From Episyrphus balteatus (lineage: Eukaryota; Arthropoda; Insecta; Diptera; Syrphidae), in contig NC_079135.1 of NCBI RefSeq assembly GCF_945859705.1, positions 127,528,551 through 127,592,550 on the forward strand: a DNA stretch of 64,000 nucleotides. The letters are read 5' to 3'. The notes under the pieces are model-generated. The model worked only from the letters and a program-made list of their open reading frames with translations. It was not told where the DNA came from and did not search any database. Shown here piece by piece: positions 59,514-64,000 of this stretch (position 1 is the first letter of the stretch; each line of letters opens with the position of its first letter). The position numbers were made by a program, and so were the translations under genes.

Positions 59514-61860
59514 TGGTCATAAATATGGCAGGTATATCCGATAATTATTATTTTGGTGGTCCTAAAAATTATATTATATTTTTATTAACGTCTTGCTACA
59601 AAATTTGGACTAATGTGTCTGTCTGAACCTCGAAATAAAGGCAGACAGAGTTATGGGATCACCTTTTTTCATATGCTTTATGATAGTTATGTCATAGGTA
59701 ACTGGTTGATATCTCGAGTTCGTTTTATTTCGAATCCTAAACATGTTCTACACCTTTCAGGGCAGTGACGGAGAATGACAAACCTTAAACTAGATTCATT
59801 CATTATCATATAAATTAAATATTTAGTTCCGGATTTTAGCAGGAGTAGGTAGTTAATACAACTTTTTCCAGTCCAAAAACCGAACTATAACCGAATATAA
59901 GTAAGTATAAGAATATACCTACGACATTCTAATAATTTGGTAGGTATATATGCTGTAAAAAAAATCCTACATCAAAAATTTCCCCCAAGTTTCATGCAGA
60001 ACCTCTATATAACTACGGAATTGCAAATGCAAAATACAGAATTAAAATAATTAGTCAATTAATTTGTCCAACCCAGATACTTCCTTAAAATATTTCTTAA
60101 ATATGCGATTTTATTAGGTCAAATTCACTAAAAAAAAATATAATCCCTCTAAATCTGCCACCCAAATACTTTTCTTAACTTTGTTATTAATAAAACTTCA
60201 AAAGAAAACGATTTAAGGCTTATGTGCTTCAAGTCACGCCCTTTTGAGGTTAATCCGAAAAGTTGAAAAAATATGTTCAAAGATGCCGATTGGACACACA
60301 ACACATAAAACAACCATAACAAAATCTAAATTTTACCAAAAAACAAAAATTTGAAAATTTTCTCCCACACATGTATAATATCTTTTGGGTTTCTTCAATA
60401 CATCTTCATCTAATGTCTTTCACCAAAAAAGATACATTCCTTAGATATGTTTACCAACTACTACAACAAAATTCCACTTTCTCGACAATTTTAACAGATT
60501 CCCAAAAGGAAATATTGTATCTTGTCTACTTGTTTGTCTGTTTTGCAAATATTTTGTAAAATCCAACAACACACTCAAACACCAGACAATTAAACATGAA
60601 AACCAAAAAAAATGAAAATAAAAAAACAAAATTAGAAAATGTATCTGCAATTCATTTGGTTAATCCATCCGTGCAGTAAATTGACAGTTGGACAAACAAA
60701 CAAACAAACCGACAGATTACACATGTTTTTTTTTATTTATTTTTTGCTAAGATACTTTTTTTTATCTTTTTCCTCGTTGATGTGCGGGAGAAAAGACAAA
60801 AATGAAAAAAAGATTTTTGATTTCGCAACAAAATGAGAAGGATTACGATCAAGCTGTTATTGTCCTATTCCATCATTATTATTTGAAATATCTCTACACG
60901 CTCTACCCCCTCCTCAGATGTCATAGCTTTTCAGAGTTCTTGACAATAGATATCCTTATTTAAAATTTCACATCCGACGTTTTGTATGGAAAACAATTAG
61001 CTGTGTCTCGGTATCTTCTCTGGAGCATTCAACAAAAAAAAACAACAACAACTTGTAATCCCAACTTCGAAAGGGAACATTTAATTCGCCATTCCACCAA
61101 GAGATCAGGTATATAAAAATATCTTTTGATTAGCCATGGAATGGAATTCGAATTCATCTTCATCTCTTTTTTTTTTCTGTTCTGGTGGATGGATGCGCGC
61201 ATTGAATCTGTTTTTGGTCTTGTTTTTGTTGTTGTTTGTGATGTTTTTCTGTTCGCCTTTTGTAGCGTGACACCGGCACGACAAGCCGATGACGTTCTCT
61301 GAAAGGATTCTCGCAATAAGAACCACGCGGGTAACCTGAAACTCTGCTCATCATACGAAACATCACAAAGAACTACAAAACTTTAACAAACCCTTCTTCC
61401 CCCCTTTTCAGTCAAGCCACCAAAGTGGATTCGGAGGAAGAAAAAAAAAACATGCAAAACAACTTACGACAACCGCCCAAAAACATAATTATGACGAAGA
61501 TGAATGTAGCCCTAGAGACTGAGCCCCATAGGTTCACTAAAGCCACGATCTTTGAGAGGCAAAATTAAAAAACAAAGTTTGACGATGACAGATCAGGCAC
61601 GGATACAAAAAGGGTTTGGGGCTTTTGCAGAAGATCATTTTTATTACAAACTAGTTATTTATTTTTGGGATCAGAGTTACTGTTACTAGGTCCTAGGAGA
61701 ATACGACGCCATGTTTGTTTAAAAAATAAACATTTCAAATAAATAAAAAAATTGGTTCCGGACAAGCAAAAACTTCTTGCCTAAACAACACAGTATCTCT
61801 AGGTCATTATCCCAAATACCCTTTTTCTATTAACCTATCTCCATTCGCCCAAATCAAGCA
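59514..61860. other. AT-rich DNA, then island from about 60.2 kb
   Basis: The region from 60.2 to 61.8 kb has mixed composition, including GACAAACAAACAAACAAACC near 60,691, CAACAACAACTTG near 61,043 and GATGGATGCGCGCATTG near 61,188. Overlapping minus-strand frames of 68-95 codons near 61.03-61.37 kb show only low-complexity Lys/Gln/Thr runs. No gene is called. It leads directly into the satellite. Confidence 0.35.
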
Positions 61861-61864
61861 TGTT

Positions 61865-62633
61865 TTGGACATGTCCCGGAAATGCCCCTGACGTATCCCG
61901 GACATGTCCCGGAGGTGTCCCGGACATGTCCGAAACATGTCCCGGACTTGTCCCGTATTTGTCCCGAACATGTTACGGACATGTCCTGAACATGTCCCGG
62001 ACATGTCCCGGACCTGTCCCGGACATGTCCCAGAATGTCCCGAACGTGTCCCTGACGTGTCCCGGACATGTCCCGGACGTGTCCCGGACGTGTCCCGGAC
62101 ATGTCCCGGACGTGTCCCGGACATGTCCGAGACATGTCCCGGACTTGTCCCGGATTTGTCCCGAACATGTCCCGGACATGTCCTGGACGAGTCCCGGACA
62201 TGTCCAGGACATGTCCCGGACGTGTCCAGGACATGTCCCGGACGTGTCCCGGACGTGTCCTGGACATGGACGTGTCCTGGACGAGTCCCGGACATGTCCA
62301 GGACATGTCCCGGACGTGTCCCGGACATGTCCCGGACGTGTCCCGGACATGTCCAGGACATGTCCCGGATATGTCCCGGATATGTCCCGGACGTGTCCCG
62401 GACATGTCCCGGACGTGTCCCGGACATGTCCCGGACGTGTCCCGGACATGTCCCGGACGTGTCCCGGACATGTCCTTGACGTGTCCCGGACATGTCCCGG
62501 ACGTGTCCCGGACGTGTCCCGGACATGTCCCGGACGTGTCCCGGACATGTCCCGGACGTGTCTCGGACATGTCCCGGACGTGTCCCGGACATGTCCCGGA
62601 CGTGTCCCGGATATGTCCCGGACGTGACCCGGT
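61865..62633. repeat. 11-bp satellite, (A/G)TGTCCCGGAC, about 70 units
   Basis: The unit is ATGTCCCGGAC or GTGTCCCGGAC. In the right half (about 62,391-62,633) the A and G forms mostly alternate, giving a 22-bp higher-order period; the left half is more varied. A 7-unit signature at 61,931 recurs at 62,128, 197 bases on (18 units less one deleted base), showing segmental duplication. The unit is self-complementary, so both strands carry the same sequence. Stop codons are absent from several frames and 33-bp (11-codon) periodic frames of 191-261 codons appear on both strands. These are by-products, not genes. The array is far more GC-rich than anything else in the window. Confidence 0.95.
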
Positions 62634-64000
62634 ATACCCTTAGAGCTTAAACATTTCCTTATCGAAGTCCTGTGGTTTGGAAAAGCTTATTGGAGTTATA
62701 AGCCACTATTCAGCACACCTGAATTCTTTGGCTTCGATTTAGAATCCTATCATCAATGCAATCTTCACTCCATGTTGGATACAGGGTTTGATTTCATCTT
62801 AAAATAGAGCGTATGCAAATGGATTAGACTGAAGTTAAGCTGTTTTAAAAAGCTTCCACTTTCCGTGTGTTGATAAGTTCTCAGGATATTTACTGATCAT
62901 GACGTGTTCTACCGGTTAAGTTTGTTCCTATATCTCTATAAGGCTTCTTATTGGTCTAATTGTTTGCTATTTTTTTTTATCTGAGGGTTATTGTGTGGCT
63001 GATGAAGTTTAAAAACATGGCATCGACATATATTTTGGTTGTTATATTATGTAAACTGGGTTTGGCTCTCGGTCAGTTGAAATTTATTTCCAAAAGGTAT
63101 TAGTACGTTACGAGTACTGGTAAAAGGGAAGGAACTGCAGGTCCATGTGCAGATTTGCCTTAGCTTCTTAGTGTTACATCATTGATTCACCTATTAGGTG
63201 ATTGAAATTAAGGTTTGAGTCTTAACCACTGTGACTTTTCAGACCATGTTAAACTCAAAACTGAAATTGGAAGACTGATATAACGTCACTTTTATTGTAC
63301 TAAAAATATAGGCTTTTTTGTAGAAGGACCTCCAGTTTTTGTTAAAACACCTAATTAGGCTGATAGTCATCAAGGATTGTTAAATGTATCTTCTTTGACT
63401 TTAAGCGTTTTGAAGTTAAAAATTTCTTCACTTTTTTTGATATAAAAACTCTGTGTGACCATAACCCTAAGTTGAAAATTTTTTCCCCTTTGGAGTAAAT
63501 TCTCCAATCCGTACCTGCATATGAAATTGATGAAGATCATGTGCTTCATGATGATCATGACAACGATGATGAGGAGACCATCGTGGACAACATAACACAG
63601 ATTTTTCTGATCCGCCGAAATTTAATTGGCGAAGCTTGAGCTCTTCCAAAGAGATTATAAAATAAGAGCAAAATACAAAAAAAAATTTTAAATGTTTTTC
63701 TGGGTCACACACTATACCTGCCAAAAAAAAGAACGTTACGTTTTGCGTTCATCTGTTCGTCTTCGTCGTTGTCTTATGCTTTGGTTATGTAGCTATTAAG
63801 TGACTTGAATACAAAATAACTTTTATCTATCGGTTAAATTGCTGCCGCAGCGACGACGGCGGCAAACGAGCGAAAAATACCGCCCGAACCATGCCTTAAA
63901 TGGATTTTCTAGGAAACAAGGTGTTCGATGCCGTGGGTCCATACAACGGAACATGTTCCTTTTATTTATAACGAATTTTGACAGGTCTCTTCGACCAATT
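62634..64000. other. Non-coding right end, with a short GC-richer patch near 63.84 kb
   Basis: Nothing is recognised to about 63.5 kb. From there composition becomes mixed: ATGATGATCATGACAACGAT near 63,547, CGTCTTCGTCGTTGTC near 63,757 and GCAGCGACGACGGCGGCAAA near 63,847. It may be the start of another island or UTR continuing beyond the window. The 62- and 85-codon minus frames overlap each other and have no recognised domain. Confidence 0.35.

Noticed and set aside
61807..62643. Open frames of 191-261 codons on both strands
   Set aside because: They are by-products of a stop-free, self-complementary 11-bp satellite and are equally open in several frames.
63774..63830. CTTTGGTTATGTAGCTAT resembles mature miR-9 (seed CUUUGGU)
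   Set aside because: The mature region differs from the highly conserved miR-9 sequence at several positions, and the downstream sequence does not pair well enough for a precursor hairpin.
1..64000. CRISPR arrays, operons, rRNA genes or other prokaryotic features
   Set aside because: None are present; base composition, repeats and frame structure are those of a eukaryotic genome.

Overview
This is eukaryotic, AT-rich, almost entirely non-coding DNA. It is most likely from an insect, probably a fly (Diptera). The evidence is indirect: long A/T runs, abundant short terminal-inverted-repeat (TIR) elements, microsatellite-bearing repeats like dipteran mini-me/DINE elements, initiator-like and CAAAATG-type start contexts, and no open frame longer than 164 codons outside a satellite. 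No complete protein-coding gene could be supported. The window reads as intergenic and/or long-intron DNA of one or more developmental-type loci.

Two kinds of DNA alternate. (1) 'Islands' of higher complexity and higher GC lie at about 1.6-2.3, 3.5-4.4, 7.7-8.9, 13.2-14.4, 18.0-20.3, 24.5-26.1, 29.7-31.4, 36.5-38.1, 40.8-41.7, 44.1-46.9, 53.3-55.7, 60.2-61.8 and 63.5-64.0 kb. They carry short GAT/GTT/CAG-type trinucleotide runs, GA/CT tracts, and in two places UTR- or first-exon-like sequence with a plausible splice donor (13,869-13,896 and about 54,643-54,780). They look like promoter, UTR or enhancer DNA spared from insertions. (2) Between them lies transposon-derived, A/T-homopolymer-rich DNA.

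Mobile elements with visible boundaries: two piggyBac-type MITEs bounded by TTAA (35-647 and 51,375-51,918); a 1,141-bp non-autonomous hAT element with an exact 8-bp duplication ACTGTGGC (28,099-29,239), inserted into a decayed non-LTR reverse transcriptase; a 1,203-bp Transib-like element (39,457-40,659) whose ends begin CACAGTG and which is flanked by CGGCG on both sides; two mini-me/Helentron-like elements with GTCT microsatellites (22.5 and 56.2 kb); an LTR-retroelement primer-binding site matching a tRNA-Lys 3' end (55.85 kb); and several foldback elements. Unclassified dispersed families include one with four copies (2.6, 5.5, 11.1, 20.5 kb), one with two direct copies (17.6, 21.0 kb) and one with two inverted copies (34.5, 42.9 kb).

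The most unusual structures are: a 1.18-kb near-complete palindrome (32,028-33,205) that would fold into a long hairpin RNA if transcribed; a foldback element with GGTGCGG-rich arms and a tRNA-like pol III unit in its loop, interrupted by the Transib-like element, which itself contains another foldback (38,946-40,731); and an 11-bp satellite (61,865-62,633) built of tandem GGACATGTCC/GGACGTGTCC units. The satellite is self-complementary, open in several frames on both strands, and about 27 of its units fit the p53 half-site consensus exactly.
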